Position numbers and translations under genes: made by a program
In this document: in pieces, positions 17,398 through 26,309 of the stretch
How the letters are laid out: every line of letters begins with the position of its first letter
Position numbering within the stretch: the stretch's first letter is position 1
Assembly (NCBI GenBank): GCA_963792705.1
Contig: CAWBXD010000016.1
Location: 186,001 to 250,000 of the forward strand
DNA length: 64,000 nucleotides
From: JBBQVS01 sp963792705
Lineage (GTDB): Bacteria > Chloroflexota > Ktedonobacteria > Ktedonobacterales > Ktedonobacteraceae
Direction: 5' to 3'
The notes under the pieces: model-generated
What the model was told of the DNA's origin: nothing
What the model saw: only the letters and a program-made list of their open reading frames with translations
The model's database searches: none

Positions 17398-18033
17398 ATG
17401 TATCATGCACTCATTCCTGTCAAAGCACTTGGCGAAGTAAAAAGTCGCCTTGCACCATATCTAACTCTTTACCAGCGTGAAGAACTGGTGCTAACAATGT
17501 TACGCCACGTAGTTCAAACGCTTCTTGACTGTCAGGCAATAGAACGCGTTTCTGTTGTTAGCCCAGACCCACGCGTCCTTGAATACGCTCATCTCTGGGG
17601 TGCTTATGCTCTTTTAGAAGAACAACAAGGACATAACCCAGCGTTACGTGCTGCGGCAAAAAGAGAGATTGCACAGGGAACGACAGCCTTGCTTACAATC
17701 TCGGCTGATCTTCCACTTCTCCAACGTGCTGATATCGAGCGTATGCTAGCTATGTCTCAGCACTACGAAGTTGTACTTGCGCCCTCACAGGAAGGGACGG
17801 GAACAAACGCTGTGTTGATGCGCCCACCATTAGCACTACCATACGTCTTTGGACTTAACAGTCTACAACGCTATCAAGAGGAAGCCGAGCGACGCGAACT
17901 ACTCACAACACAGGTGAAACGTCCCGGACTTTCTCTTGATGTCGATACGATCAAGGACCTTGAACTCTTTCGACGCTATGAGGAAGAGGAGCAAACAGCG
18001 GCTCACATCGTCGATGTAGCCTATCTGTTGTAA
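17398..18033 (+). CDS. cofC: 2-phospho-L-lactate (or PEP) guanylyltransferase
   Basis: Activates the three-carbon phosphate with GTP for CofD, completing the core F420 cluster. The product has 211 residues, a nucleotidyltransferase fold with ALIPVKALGEVKSRLAPYL at the N-terminus, ALLTISADLPLLQ (the metal-binding Asp region) and GLSLDVDTIKDLELF near the end. Whether it prefers phospholactate, phosphoenolpyruvate (as FbiD) or phosphoglycerate cannot be decided by eye. It follows cofD by 29 bases with no strong ribosome site of its own. Confidence 0.94.
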   Translation: MYHALIPVKALGEVKSRLAPYLTLYQREELVLTMLRHVVQTLLDCQAIERVSVVSPDPRVLEYAHLWGAYALLEEQQGHNPALRAAAKREIAQGTTALLTISADLPLLQRADIERMLAMSQHYEVVLAPSQEGTGTNAVLMRPPLALPYVFGLNSLQRYQEEAERRELLTTQVKRPGLSLDVDTIKDLELFRRYEEEEQTAAHIVDVAYLL

Positions 18034-18107
18034 AAGAAAAACTTTTGTGATGCATAGCCGTATCTTCATTGAACAGACTATTTTATGTTTTTTAAGAAGA
18101 GGATACG

Positions 18108-19967
18108 ATGGCTATCACGAAAGCTGAGCGTACAACTGCGCTTGAGCGACAGATGGATCGAGTCGCGCGAAGGATGGATGGGCTAAATGCTTTGAGTAGT
18201 GGCTTTTGGCCGATGAAGCTCGCAATTATCTTTGGCGGAACCATCATCACTATTGGTATATTTAGCGTTATTCACTGGCTCGGTCTTTTATGCATACCAC
18301 TCACGATAGCACTCTTCGTGGTCGTTCACCGTCGTCACGCAAAAGTAGACAAGAGCCTTGTCCGGCATCGTGTATGGCTCTACATGAAAAACACGCAGCT
18401 TGCACGTATGGCCCTTGATTGGGAGAACATACCAGCCGTCCAACCACGCGACGAGCATGCCGACCATCCTTTTGATACAGACCTCGATGTCACGGGCGAA
18501 CGCTCACTACATCAGCTTATTAATACCTGTGTCTCGTCTGAAGGATCAGAACGTTTACGCTCATGGCTCCTTAGCACAACTCCAGATAAAGACGCCATTC
18601 GTTTTCGCCAGGCTATCATGGGCGAACTCACTCCCCTTACAGGTTTCAGAGACAAACTCGCACTCCATTCACTGTACGTAACACGCTATACCGCCGAAAA
18701 GTGGAGCGGTGAGAAACTCCTTCTTTGGCTACAGGAACAAAAAGAAACTTCGGGGACTGAGGTGACGCTTCTTGTGCATAGTATACTCTCAGCACTCACA
18801 CTAGTACTGATTGTGTCCTACATCGTTTTCCACATTTCTCCGATTTTCTGTATTGCTTCATTGGTTGGTTCGCTCGCATGGTTCTTCTTGAGACGCGACG
18901 AACAAAAAAACATGTTTCAAGATGCTTCATACATGCAACAAGCATTTGGACAGTTACGCGTCATCTTTGAGTATTTAGAAAAATATCCTTACGCAAGCCA
19001 TAAGCAACTCAAGGCTCTATGCGAACCATTTTATGAGGATGCACAGATACGACCATCATTCCTACTAAGACAACTTGCCATTCTCGCAACAATGGCTTCT
19101 ACATCGCGTAGTGGTGAGGCATCGCTGTTTATCAACGCGATTCTGCCTTGGAATGCATATATCACTCATCAACTCAACAAATACAAACAGCAAGCAGTCG
19201 AGAACTTACCAGTCTGGCTTGATATATGGTTTGAGCTTGAAGCACTTTGTTCGTTAGCAAACTTTGCCTATCTCAATCCAGAGTATATATTACCTGAGAT
19301 CACATCGGATGGTACACAACCCACACATTTTCGCGCAAAAGGCTTAAACCATCCTCTGCTTAAAAGTGAGATAAAAGTGCCTAACGATATCTCGTTTGAG
19401 AAAACAGGCGAGATATTGCTTATTACAGGCTCGAACATGGCAGGAAAAAGCACCTTCTTACGAACTATGGGCATTAATCTCTGTCTTGCCTACGCTGGCA
19501 CAGTGGTAAACGCGACGAGTTTACAAACCTCACTTTTCGAGATTTATGCCGCCATCAAAGTGAATGATTCCGTAACTGATGGCTATTCGTACTTTTACGC
19601 CGAGGTCAGACGTTTGAAGGCATTGCTGACACGCTTAGAGCAGGAACCTGAACACCCTCTCTTTTTCCTCATTGACGAAATCTTTAAAGGCACAAATAAT
19701 CGTGAACGGCTTATTGGTAGCGAGGCATACATTCACGCGCTGGCAGAGGGAAACTGTATTGGTGCTGTCTCGACTCATGACCTCGAACTCGTCAGGCTCT
19801 CCGAAGAACTTCCCTTGATTAGAAATTATCATTTTCGAGAAGAGGTCGTCAACGGACGCATGGTCTTTGACTACAAACTACGCCGAGGTCCATCCCCCAC
19901 AACCAACGCGCTCAAAATTATGCAGCTAGAAGGGCTACCTATAAGCTATAAAAAAGTGGTGCAGTAA
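18108..19967 (+). CDS. Membrane-associated MutS-like ATPase
   Basis: Protein of 619 residues with the MutS domain V ATPase at the C-terminus: Walker A in ITGSNMAGKSTFLRT, then LCLAYAGTVV, and Walker B FFLIDEIFKGTNNRERL with the dimer-contact THDLEL. A reduced MutS core (lever-like helices) precedes it, but mismatch-recognition domain I is missing. Two hydrophobic hairpins, about residues 35-75 (KLAIIFGGTIITIGIFSVI) and 223-265 (SALTLVLIVSYIVFHI), strongly suggest membrane anchoring. Such forms are known as uncharacterised MutS-family proteins in several phyla and are not expected to do mismatch repair. The gene is convergent with the next one, with a single base between the two stops. Confidence 0.87.
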   Translation: MAITKAERTTALERQMDRVARRMDGLNALSSGFWPMKLAIIFGGTIITIGIFSVIHWLGLLCIPLTIALFVVVHRRHAKVDKSLVRHRVWLYMKNTQLARMALDWENIPAVQPRDEHADHPFDTDLDVTGERSLHQLINTCVSSEGSERLRSWLLSTTPDKDAIRFRQAIMGELTPLTGFRDKLALHSLYVTRYTAEKWSGEKLLLWLQEQKETSGTEVTLLVHSILSALTLVLIVSYIVFHISPIFCIASLVGSLAWFFLRRDEQKNMFQDASYMQQAFGQLRVIFEYLEKYPYASHKQLKALCEPFYEDAQIRPSFLLRQLAILATMASTSRSGEASLFINAILPWNAYITHQLNKYKQQAVENLPVWLDIWFELEALCSLANFAYLNPEYILPEITSDGTQPTHFRAKGLNHPLLKSEIKVPNDISFEKTGEILLITGSNMAGKSTFLRTMGINLCLAYAGTVVNATSLQTSLFEIYAAIKVNDSVTDGYSYFYAEVRRLKALLTRLEQEPEHPLFFLIDEIFKGTNNRERLIGSEAYIHALAEGNCIGAVSTHDLELVRLSEELPLIRNYHFREEVVNGRMVFDYKLRRGPSPTTNALKIMQLEGLPISYKKVVQ

Positions 19968-19968
19968 C

Positions 19969-20613
19969 TCACGCAGGCGTTGCTGAATAGACAATGTTCA
20001 ACAGCGCAGGTTGCGTGTGTACTCCTATAGCGCAATAGGTAAAGCCAGATGGCAGATCAGATGACTGAAGCTGTATTTCCTGGTTGATTTGATCTTCGTA
20101 ATTTTGCGCGAAATCTGTTACAGGAATGTTTCCAAGGTCGGCATGAATGAGACGTACACGGGGTTGGCAAGATTGTGTATAGGGTTGCAATATCAATGTA
20201 AAAGGTCTTGTAACGCTGGTAACAACCAAATTAAACTGATCTTCGCCACTTATTTGTATCCGGTTATCATTTGTCAATGTCACCTGCACATTACTAACAT
20301 CTCCCGCTAATCCTGAAGTTTTTAGCTTTCCTGAGACTAATTGTGTTAAATAGCTACTGCTCATTTGCACGGTCAAAGAAGATGGCTGTCTGGCTGATGG
20401 TATCTGAACTGGTGCTCTGTCGTGAGCTACAAAAAGCACAAAGAACAAGGTTGCTACTATCCCTAGCATAATTCCTAAGAGGAAAAGCAAAAATGATAGA
20501 AGAGGATTACCTCTACGATTTCTGGTGGATTGTGCAGGAACATTTTTTCTCGCATAAGGTAAACTGGAGCCTCCAACTATTGGTTCTGTTGGTGCTTTAT
20601 GCCGCGAGTCCAT
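19969..20613 (-). CDS. Single-pass membrane protein with DUF2993/LmeA-like outer domain
   Basis: Protein of 214 residues. A basic, Pro-rich cytoplasmic N-terminus (1-36) precedes one strong transmembrane helix at about 38-62 (LLSFLLFLLGIMLGIVATLFF). The outer part has alternating strands (SLTVQMSSSYLTQLV, VQVTLTNDNRIQISGEDQF, TLILQPYTQ) like the lipid-binding LmeA/DUF2993 or BPI-type folds, but the resemblance is only by pattern. Function unknown. GGGAAG lies before the ATG. It ends head-to-head with the MutS-like gene, sharing no bases. Confidence 0.7.
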   Translation of the reverse strand: MDSRHKAPTEPIVGGSSLPYARKNVPAQSTRNRRGNPLLSFLLFLLGIMLGIVATLFFVLFVAHDRAPVQIPSARQPSSLTVQMSSSYLTQLVSGKLKTSGLAGDVSNVQVTLTNDNRIQISGEDQFNLVVTSVTRPFTLILQPYTQSCQPRVRLIHADLGNIPVTDFAQNYEDQINQEIQLQSSDLPSGFTYCAIGVHTQPALLNIVYSATPA

Positions 20614-20960
20614 ACATTTCTTCCCTCTATTCTACTGTTTAGCTTATAGTACTCTCATGATACGCTAGTATGCAAGTGGACAAAAGTACTCTCTTTTTTG
20701 ACTAGTTGATAAAATCGCCGTTATGTTGAAAGGGAGACATTGTGCAACATATACAAAAAATGGGGGTCTACTTTCTCACAAAATAGCTATAGCATGCTAT
20801 CTGTGGGCGTCATATGATAGATAAGAGTAAAATCAATCTCCCAAAGGTTGTGTTTTATGTACTCATATTTATGCAGAGTAGCCAAATTTTATTTTGTGCA
20901 ACGCATGCCAATGTATCTAGCAACGGCGCTGGAAGTATGTTTAAAAGGAGAGTGGAATAC
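20614..20960. other. Intergenic region and likely leader of glnA
   Basis: No convincing gene. A candidate rightward promoter is TTGACT (20698-20703), 18 bases, TATGTT (20722-20727). The leader contains a short palindrome ATAGCTATAGCATGCTAT around 20787-20802. An in-frame upstream extension of glnA through this region has no ribosome site and no homology to glutamine synthetase, so I treat it as untranslated. Confidence 0.4.
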
Positions 20961-22391
20961 ATGACACCTGAAGAAGTCCTCCAATTTGCCAAAGAGAATG
21001 GCGCAAAAATGGTTGACCTCAAGTTTACTGACCTTCCAGGGTCCTGGCAACACTTCAGCGTACCAGCGCATGAGTTGAAGGCATCAAACTTCGTTGAAGG
21101 GTTCGCCTTCGATGGTTCCAGCATTCGCGGTTTCCAAAGCATCAACGAGAGCGATATGGTTATTGTCCCTGATGCTGAGACCGCTATCATGGATCCATTC
21201 ATGACTATTCCAACGCTGAGTCTCATTTGTGATATTGGATTTCCTGGCCCGGCGGGAGCGAAAAAGCCCTACACCCGTGATCCACGCTACATTGCTAAAA
21301 AAGCTACTGAGTATCTCCGCTCAACAGGCATTGCTGACACAACCTACATGGGACCAGAAGCTGAATTTTTTGTTTTTGACAGTGTGCGTTACAGTTCCAC
21401 CATGAACACACAGTATGTAGAAGTCAACTCCGACGAGGCACACTGGAACAGTTCACGTGATGGCGCACAAAACTTGGGTCACTTGATGCGTGTCAAAGAG
21501 GGCTATTTCCCTGTTGCACCAAACGACACCTTGCAAGACCTACGTAGTGAAATGGCTCTCTTGCTCGAAGACCTTGGTATACCTATCGAGGCGCAACATC
21601 ACGAAGTCGGCGCACCTGGACAATGTGAAATTGACATGCGCTTCAACACCCTACTCAAAAGTGCAGACAACATCATGTTGTACAAGTATGTCGTCAAGAA
21701 CACCGCACGCAAGTATGGTAAAACCGCAACATTCATGCCCAAGCCCGTTTTTGGCGATAATGGCTCAGGCATGCACGTACACCAAAGCTTGTGGAAAGAC
21801 GAAAAGCCTCTCTTCTATGCAGAGGACGGCTATGCATATCTTTCACAAATGGCACGCTACTATGTTGGTGGCATCCTAACTCACGCGCCAGCGCTCCTCG
21901 CTATTGCCGCTCCAACGACCAATAGCTACAAACGCTTGGTACCTGGATACGAAGCACCTGTTAACCTCGTCTTCTCATCGGGCAATCGTAGCGCCGCTGT
22001 ACGTGTTCCAAAAACGTTTACACCACCAGCCAAGCGCATTGAGTTCCGTTCACCGGACCCAAGCGCGAATCCGTACCTGCTCTTTGCCGCACTTCTAATG
22101 GCAGGGCTTGATGGCATCAAAAACAAGATTGACCCAAGCGAACATGGCTTTGGTCCAGTGGATAAGAATCTCTACGAGATGTCAGCAGAGGAACTCCGCG
22201 AGATTCGCTCAGTGCCTGGTTCACTCGAAGAGTCACTGTCAGCACTCGAGGCAGACCATGCCTTCCTCCTGGAAGGCGATGTCTTCACCGATGACTTGCT
22301 GCAAAGCTATATTGCGCTGAAACGTAGTCAGTCGGACGAAGTTCGACTACGCCCTGCACCAATCGAGTTCAGCATGTACTACGATGTGTAA
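20961..22391 (+). CDS. glnA: Glutamine synthetase, type I
   Basis: ATP-dependent synthesis of glutamine from glutamate and ammonia; dodecameric cytoplasmic enzyme, 476 residues. Signatures: FDGSSIRGFQSINESDM, GPEAEFFVFD, the nucleotide/ammonium region PKPVFGDNGSGMHVHQS, and the C-terminal RLRPAPIEFSMYYDV. The stretch DKNLYEMSAEELREI corresponds to the adenylylation loop with its Tyr, so the enzyme is of the GSI-beta form that can be adenylylated. The start is set by AAGGAG ten bases before ATG 20961, giving the standard N-terminus MTPEEVLQFAKENG. A long hairpin ends the transcript. Confidence 0.97.
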   Translation: MTPEEVLQFAKENGAKMVDLKFTDLPGSWQHFSVPAHELKASNFVEGFAFDGSSIRGFQSINESDMVIVPDAETAIMDPFMTIPTLSLICDIGFPGPAGAKKPYTRDPRYIAKKATEYLRSTGIADTTYMGPEAEFFVFDSVRYSSTMNTQYVEVNSDEAHWNSSRDGAQNLGHLMRVKEGYFPVAPNDTLQDLRSEMALLLEDLGIPIEAQHHEVGAPGQCEIDMRFNTLLKSADNIMLYKYVVKNTARKYGKTATFMPKPVFGDNGSGMHVHQSLWKDEKPLFYAEDGYAYLSQMARYYVGGILTHAPALLAIAAPTTNSYKRLVPGYEAPVNLVFSSGNRSAAVRVPKTFTPPAKRIEFRSPDPSANPYLLFAALLMAGLDGIKNKIDPSEHGFGPVDKNLYEMSAEELREIRSVPGSLEESLSALEADHAFLLEGDVFTDDLLQSYIALKRSQSDEVRLRPAPIEFSMYYDV

Positions 22392-22412
22392 TTGACACAT
22401 CACCACTAAAGA

Positions 22413-22465
22413 CAAGAGAAGATGGCCTTCATGGTTGTAAAGACTATGAAGGCCATCTTCTCTTG
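22413..22465. terminator. 20-bp perfect hairpin after glnA
   Basis: Arms 22413-22432 and 22446-22465 are exact reverse complements with a 13-base loop. The outer arm starts CAAGAGAAGATGGCC, resembling the palindrome at 13595-13650. It lies 22 bases after the glnA stop. A short T-containing stretch follows, but no strong T-run. Confidence 0.75.
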
Positions 22466-22680
22466 CTTTACATATATAAAAGTTTTTACATAAAGCAATA
22501 GCAAAATCCTTGCGTTGTTTTATATATCTGACAAGAAAAGATATACAAAACGAAATTGTTTCTATCGCTGATGTTCAGCATACGTATTGAGAACAGCGAA
22601 CAGAAAAATATGTTATATTTATGTAAATACGCAACATTGTTGTTGTGTTTGTTTGAACGCTGCACAAGAGAGACGAAATC

Positions 22681-23676
22681 ATGCAATTACTTACTGACAG
22701 TTATGGACGACGCATCAAAAGTATGCGTATCTCAATCACCGATAAATGCAACTTTCGCTGCACCTATTGTATGCCTGCGGAAGGACTCCCGTGGCTTAAA
22801 AAGGCCGACATTCTTTCCTACGAAGAGATTGTGCGTGTCACTCGCGTGGCGGTGAGTCTTGGTATCGAACAAATCCGCCTGACTGGTGGAGAGCCTCTGG
22901 TCCGACGTGACGTGCCAGAACTTGTTCGACAACTCCGTGCCATTGATGGTCTTCGTAGCCTCAGCTTGACCACTAACGGTATTCTCCTCAAACAACAATC
23001 TAAAGCTTTAGCAGAAGCGGGCCTCACTCGCATCAATGTCAGCATGGATTCTCTGTTGCGTGAAAAGTTTGCCCAACTTACACGACGAGATCAACTTGAT
23101 CGTGTACTCGAAGGGTTGGAAGAAGTTGAAAAGTATCCTTCAATTCATCCCATCAAAATAAATGCCGTCGCGATCCGAGGGTATAGTGAAGCAGAAGTGC
23201 TTGATTTTGTTCGTTTCGCACGCAATAAAGCCTATGTCATGCGCTGGATTGAGTTTATGCCCCTTGATGCAGATCAAACATGGCGTAAAGAGGATATTCT
23301 AACTGGCGGCGAGATGAAGGCAATTATTGAAGCTGAATACGGTCCACTCGTTCAAATTACCTCTGGCGATCCATCAGAGACTGCTCGCCGCTATACATTT
23401 AGCGATGGTATTGGAGAAGTTGGCTTTATCAATCCAGTCAGTGAGCCATTTTGCTCCACCTGTGATCGCATTCGTATTACCGCAGATGGACAACTTCGTA
23501 CTTGCCTTTTCGCTACAGAAGAGACAGATTTGCGTTCAGTTCTTCGCTCCGGTGGAGATGACGAGATGCTGGCAACAACTCTTCGCCAGGCAGTGTGGAA
23601 AAAAGAGCTAAAACACTACATTGGTGATAAACGCTTCAAACATGCAAGCCGCAGTATGTCCATGATTGGTGGCTAG
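22681..23676 (+). CDS. moaA: GTP 3',8-cyclase MoaA (molybdenum cofactor synthesis)
   Basis: Radical SAM enzyme that, with MoaC, makes cyclic pyranopterin monophosphate from GTP. The product is 331 residues. The N-terminal cluster motif CNFRCTYCM, the SAM-contact GGEPLVRRDVPEL, and the C-terminal second cluster region CSTCDRIRITADGQLRTCLF are all present. The protein ends in Gly-Gly (MSMIGG), as the active MoaA tail requires. Other moa genes are not adjacent. About 215 bases separate it from the glnA hairpin; no molybdenum cofactor riboswitch was recognised there. A small perfect hairpin follows the stop. Confidence 0.96.
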   Translation: MQLLTDSYGRRIKSMRISITDKCNFRCTYCMPAEGLPWLKKADILSYEEIVRVTRVAVSLGIEQIRLTGGEPLVRRDVPELVRQLRAIDGLRSLSLTTNGILLKQQSKALAEAGLTRINVSMDSLLREKFAQLTRRDQLDRVLEGLEEVEKYPSIHPIKINAVAIRGYSEAEVLDFVRFARNKAYVMRWIEFMPLDADQTWRKEDILTGGEMKAIIEAEYGPLVQITSGDPSETARRYTFSDGIGEVGFINPVSEPFCSTCDRIRITADGQLRTCLFATEETDLRSVLRSGGDDEMLATTLRQAVWKKELKHYIGDKRFKHASRSMSMIGG

Positions 23677-23698
23677 AAGAGGAAAGAACGACAAGTAG

Positions 23699-23723
23699 TG
23701 ACACGACTGTGACAGTCGTGTCA
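23699..23723. terminator. 11-bp perfect hairpin after moaA
   Basis: TGACACGACTG (23699-23709), a three-base loop and the exact complement (23713-23723). It lacks a T-run. It may end moaA transcription or serve as an operator; position right after the stop favours the former. Confidence 0.55.
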
Positions 23724-23912
23724 AACCCGTACTACAACACTACCAATGTAAAAAACATAGTTACAAAAAAACAAGATACTCGTTGTTATAGTCAAATAGA
23801 TATTTGTTTATGTAAACAGTCCAGCAGTGTTTGTGTTAATTATCATAAGGAAGAGGGCTGGTTAGTAGGAAGGTCTGACCGTACATCAGTACAAGACCGG
23901 AAAGAGGACCAC

Positions 23913-24122
23913 ATGATATATGATGAGGCAGATTTGCTGACGGTTCGGGAAGTAGCCAAACAGTTACGAGTCGATGACACAACGGTGCGTCGATGGATTA
24001 AGAATGGCGTACTTGAAGCCATCACCTTACCCCACAGGGGTGCGCGGCAAGCATACCGTATTCGCAAATCTACGTTGGACACTCTTCTTGCACCACCACC
24101 TGAGCCAACAGACAAAGAGTAG
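23913..24122 (+). CDS. Small excisionase/MerR-type helix-turn-helix DNA-binding protein
   Basis: Protein of 69 residues built almost entirely of one HTH_17 (excisionase-type) domain: LLTVREVAKQLRVDDTTVRRWIKNG followed by the wing region ITLPHRGARQAYRIRKSTLDTLL. The ATG at 23913 is chosen because AAAGAGG sits six bases before it; the open frame continues upstream to 23709 without a ribosome site or homology. These proteins bind DNA as small regulators. Its target is unknown; it lies 66 bases before thyX and may be co-transcribed with it. Confidence 0.82.
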   Translation: MIYDEADLLTVREVAKQLRVDDTTVRRWIKNGVLEAITLPHRGARQAYRIRKSTLDTLLAPPPEPTDKE

Positions 24123-24188
24123 TCAGGAAACACAGAACCTGTTACACTGTAGGCATACGAAGAGTTACAAGACCGTCAGGAGGTTCGT

Positions 24189-25109
24189 ATGTCTACAGTC
24201 GATAGTGAGAAACTATTCCAAGAACTACAGGGGAGTGTGGAGTCAGGATTTGCTGCAATCCATTCAGAGATTCAGCATTCATCGGGAGGTATTCCATATC
24301 TACCCAAGCCTGGAGTTGTTGTCCTGGCACGTCCTAGCACCCATATAGCAGGTTTGGCAGGATTTTTACATGGTTTCGACCCTTCCCTCAATTTCTCTGA
24401 GTATTTAGACGATCCAACATCTTTGCCCGATGGTGCCCAACTATGCAAAATCGCGGGGCAAGTATGCTACATGAGCTTTGGGCGCATGCGTTCGATGAAT
24501 GCACAAGCCAAACGCTATTTCGATAACCTCAAATCTTCTGGTCATGGCTCCGTCTTTGAGCACGCAAACTACAGTTTACTTTTCTACGGAATTTCTCGTA
24601 GTGTAACGCACGAATTGATACGACACAGAGCAGGCTTCGGATTTTCGCAAAGTAGTCAGCGCTATGTATCTGGACGTATGCTTCGTTTTGTTGAGCGACC
24701 TGAATATCAAGGTGATGACTTTCTCCACAATCAGTTTTTACAGCGTATCGAACGTGCTGCTGATGAGTATGCAATGCTTACAAATAGACTTTTGGAGATG
24801 CAGAAAGCCGGAACAAGTATCTTGACAGCAGAGGCAAAGACAGACCTACGCAAGAAAGTACAGCAAAGCGCACGCTCTGTACTTCCAAATGAAACAGAAG
24901 CTCCTATTGTCGTCACTGGCAACGCACGAGCATGGAGGCATTTTATCGAGGAACGCGCCAGTACCCATGCTGAAGTTGAGATACGTGAACTAGGAGTGCG
25001 AACATTCCTTTGTCTCCAACAAGTTGAACCTGTCCTTTTTGATGACTATACGATAGAGCAACTTTCCGATGGTACTTATATTGTGAAGACAGATTTCGTG
25101 AAGGTTTGA
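24189..25109 (+). CDS. thyX: Flavin-dependent thymidylate synthase
   Basis: Makes dTMP from dUMP using methylene-tetrahydrofolate and reduced FAD, replacing ThyA. The product is 306 residues, somewhat longer than the typical 220-250 because of about 40 extra N-terminal residues. The ThyX motif RHRAGFGFSQSSQRY is at about 145-159 (RHR, seven residues, Ser). The substrate-binding FEHANYSLLFYGISR stretch and the C-terminal RASTHAEVEIRELG are also present. AGGAGG precedes the ATG by six bases. No folA or thyA is near. Confidence 0.96.
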   Translation: MSTVDSEKLFQELQGSVESGFAAIHSEIQHSSGGIPYLPKPGVVVLARPSTHIAGLAGFLHGFDPSLNFSEYLDDPTSLPDGAQLCKIAGQVCYMSFGRMRSMNAQAKRYFDNLKSSGHGSVFEHANYSLLFYGISRSVTHELIRHRAGFGFSQSSQRYVSGRMLRFVERPEYQGDDFLHNQFLQRIERAADEYAMLTNRLLEMQKAGTSILTAEAKTDLRKKVQQSARSVLPNETEAPIVVTGNARAWRHFIEERASTHAEVEIRELGVRTFLCLQQVEPVLFDDYTIEQLSDGTYIVKTDFVKV

Positions 25110-25167
25110 GCTATAGCGTTAGGGAGACAAATATGTTTCCCCTATTTGCGTTAAACACACCTAGTAA

Positions 25168-25710
25168 CTACCACAAGTCACGTCGATACAATTGCATTCC
25201 ATTTTGACTCAGTGCTTCTACAGAGTGCATCTCGCATTTTTCGGTCAAGCGCGAAGTTGTAGTATTGCGTGTGGGCAGCAATGCTTCAAAGTAGATTGAA
25301 ATACCGTCTTGCTCCGCCTCGAACTCGAACTCAGCCGCGAGGATACGTGCTCGATTGAGTGCGCCAACGAGTAAGAGGCGTCCTGCGCCACGTTGTCGCT
25401 GTTGAGGATACACCGCACCTTGACATAATAGATGGTATGCCTTTTGATCTTGAGAGAGTGTTAGCGTGGTATAGCCAATAACCTCACCTTCGATGCCGTC
25501 GAGTGTTCCTGCTTGTCCCCATGTATTCAACTCATCATCGTCATCAGTAATTATAAAGGCGTTAGAACGTGCATCCGTGTCAGGATTGGTAAGCCACGCC
25601 TCAATTAAAGCTTCTGGTTGAGTAAGAGAATAGCCATCGGTCAATGCAGCGGCTTGCTGAATCTGTACAAGTGTCGGCAAATCTTCTGGTCGGTAGTTCC
25701 GTATACGCAC
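25168..25710 (-). CDS. GNAT family N-acetyltransferase
   Basis: Protein of 180 residues beginning MRIRNYRPEDLPTLVQIQ, the usual first strand and helix of GNAT enzymes. The acetyl-CoA loop is seen as VYPQQRQRGAGRLLLVGAL (Gln/Arg-x-x-Gly-x-Gly/Ala type). The middle has an acidic insert (DDDDELNTWG). The acceptor substrate is unknown. Its 5' end overlaps the out-of-frame tail of the neighbouring broken NUDIX gene by about 110 bases, which suggests that the NUDIX tail or the boundary between the two has drifted. Confidence 0.8.
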   Translation of the reverse strand: MRIRNYRPEDLPTLVQIQQAAALTDGYSLTQPEALIEAWLTNPDTDARSNAFIITDDDDELNTWGQAGTLDGIEGEVIGYTTLTLSQDQKAYHLLCQGAVYPQQRQRGAGRLLLVGALNRARILAAEFEFEAEQDGISIYFEALLPTRNTTTSRLTEKCEMHSVEALSQNGMQLYRRDLW

Positions 25711-26171
25711 AATTACACGCTCTCTCTAACACAACAGGATAATGTTCAGCATCGTTCAAAGCGGCTAGTATCTGCTCTGCAATATGCGGTAACAATGGTG
25801 TTCGTATCAGGTCAGTCAACTGTATCCAACACACATCTATCTGGTCTTTGTCCGGCACATCTGGCATTCGCGTCTCACTGTACCTTTGCGGTTTGCACTC
25901 AAAAATCACATTCATACTATGTCTTGCACCGTATTTATACCTGTGCGAAGTAGGCACGTATTCAAATACATATAGGATACCGTCCTACATCCACTTGCAT
26001 ACATGTCTCTTCTAGCACTTCACGCCGTACAGCATCCTCTAATAGCTCATTGTCTTCCACACCGCCACCAGGAAGATTATAATGAACGCCAACATCTGCG
26101 TCATCAAACTTCACAAGTAAAAGCTTATTGTCCCGCACAATCACCGCACTAGCTCCTAGACGTATTGTCAT
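25601..26171 (-). pseudogene. NUDIX hydrolase interrupted by a frameshift
   Basis: The first part (from ATG 26171) reads MTIRLGASAVIVRDNKLLLV and contains the full Nudix box GGGVEDNELLEDAVRREVLEE, then terminates early at about 25962. The missing second half continues in another frame: YVFEYVPTSHRYKYGAR, then MNVIFECKP and DVCWIQLTDLIRTPLLPHI, typical of the family's C-terminal half. Removing one C from the pair at 25975-25976 restores a continuous protein of about 190 residues. Either a recent mutation or a sequencing error is possible. NUDIX enzymes cleave nucleoside diphosphate derivatives; this one's substrate is unknown. Confidence 0.75.
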
Positions 26172-26309
26172 ACCTATTATCTCTTTCTTATTCTTCTCAA
26201 TATCCACGAATGAGTATCACATAAAATGATATAATTCAGGAATGAGTATCGTCTAGTAGTTCTTATCTTATCACGCACAGAGTCACCCTCGGTACAAAGG
26301 AGCCTTATC

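Noticed and set aside
18108..19967. DNA mismatch repair MutS
   Set aside because: The mismatch-binding domain is absent, the protein is short and has two membrane hairpins, and no mutL is near.
20814..20960. N-terminal extension of glutamine synthetase
   Set aside because: The upstream start has no ribosome site and the added 49 residues do not look like the enzyme. AAGGAG precedes the internal ATG at 20961.
23709..23912. Longer form of the excisionase-type HTH protein
   Set aside because: The added 68 residues are unlike the family, and a good ribosome site lies before the internal ATG at 23913.
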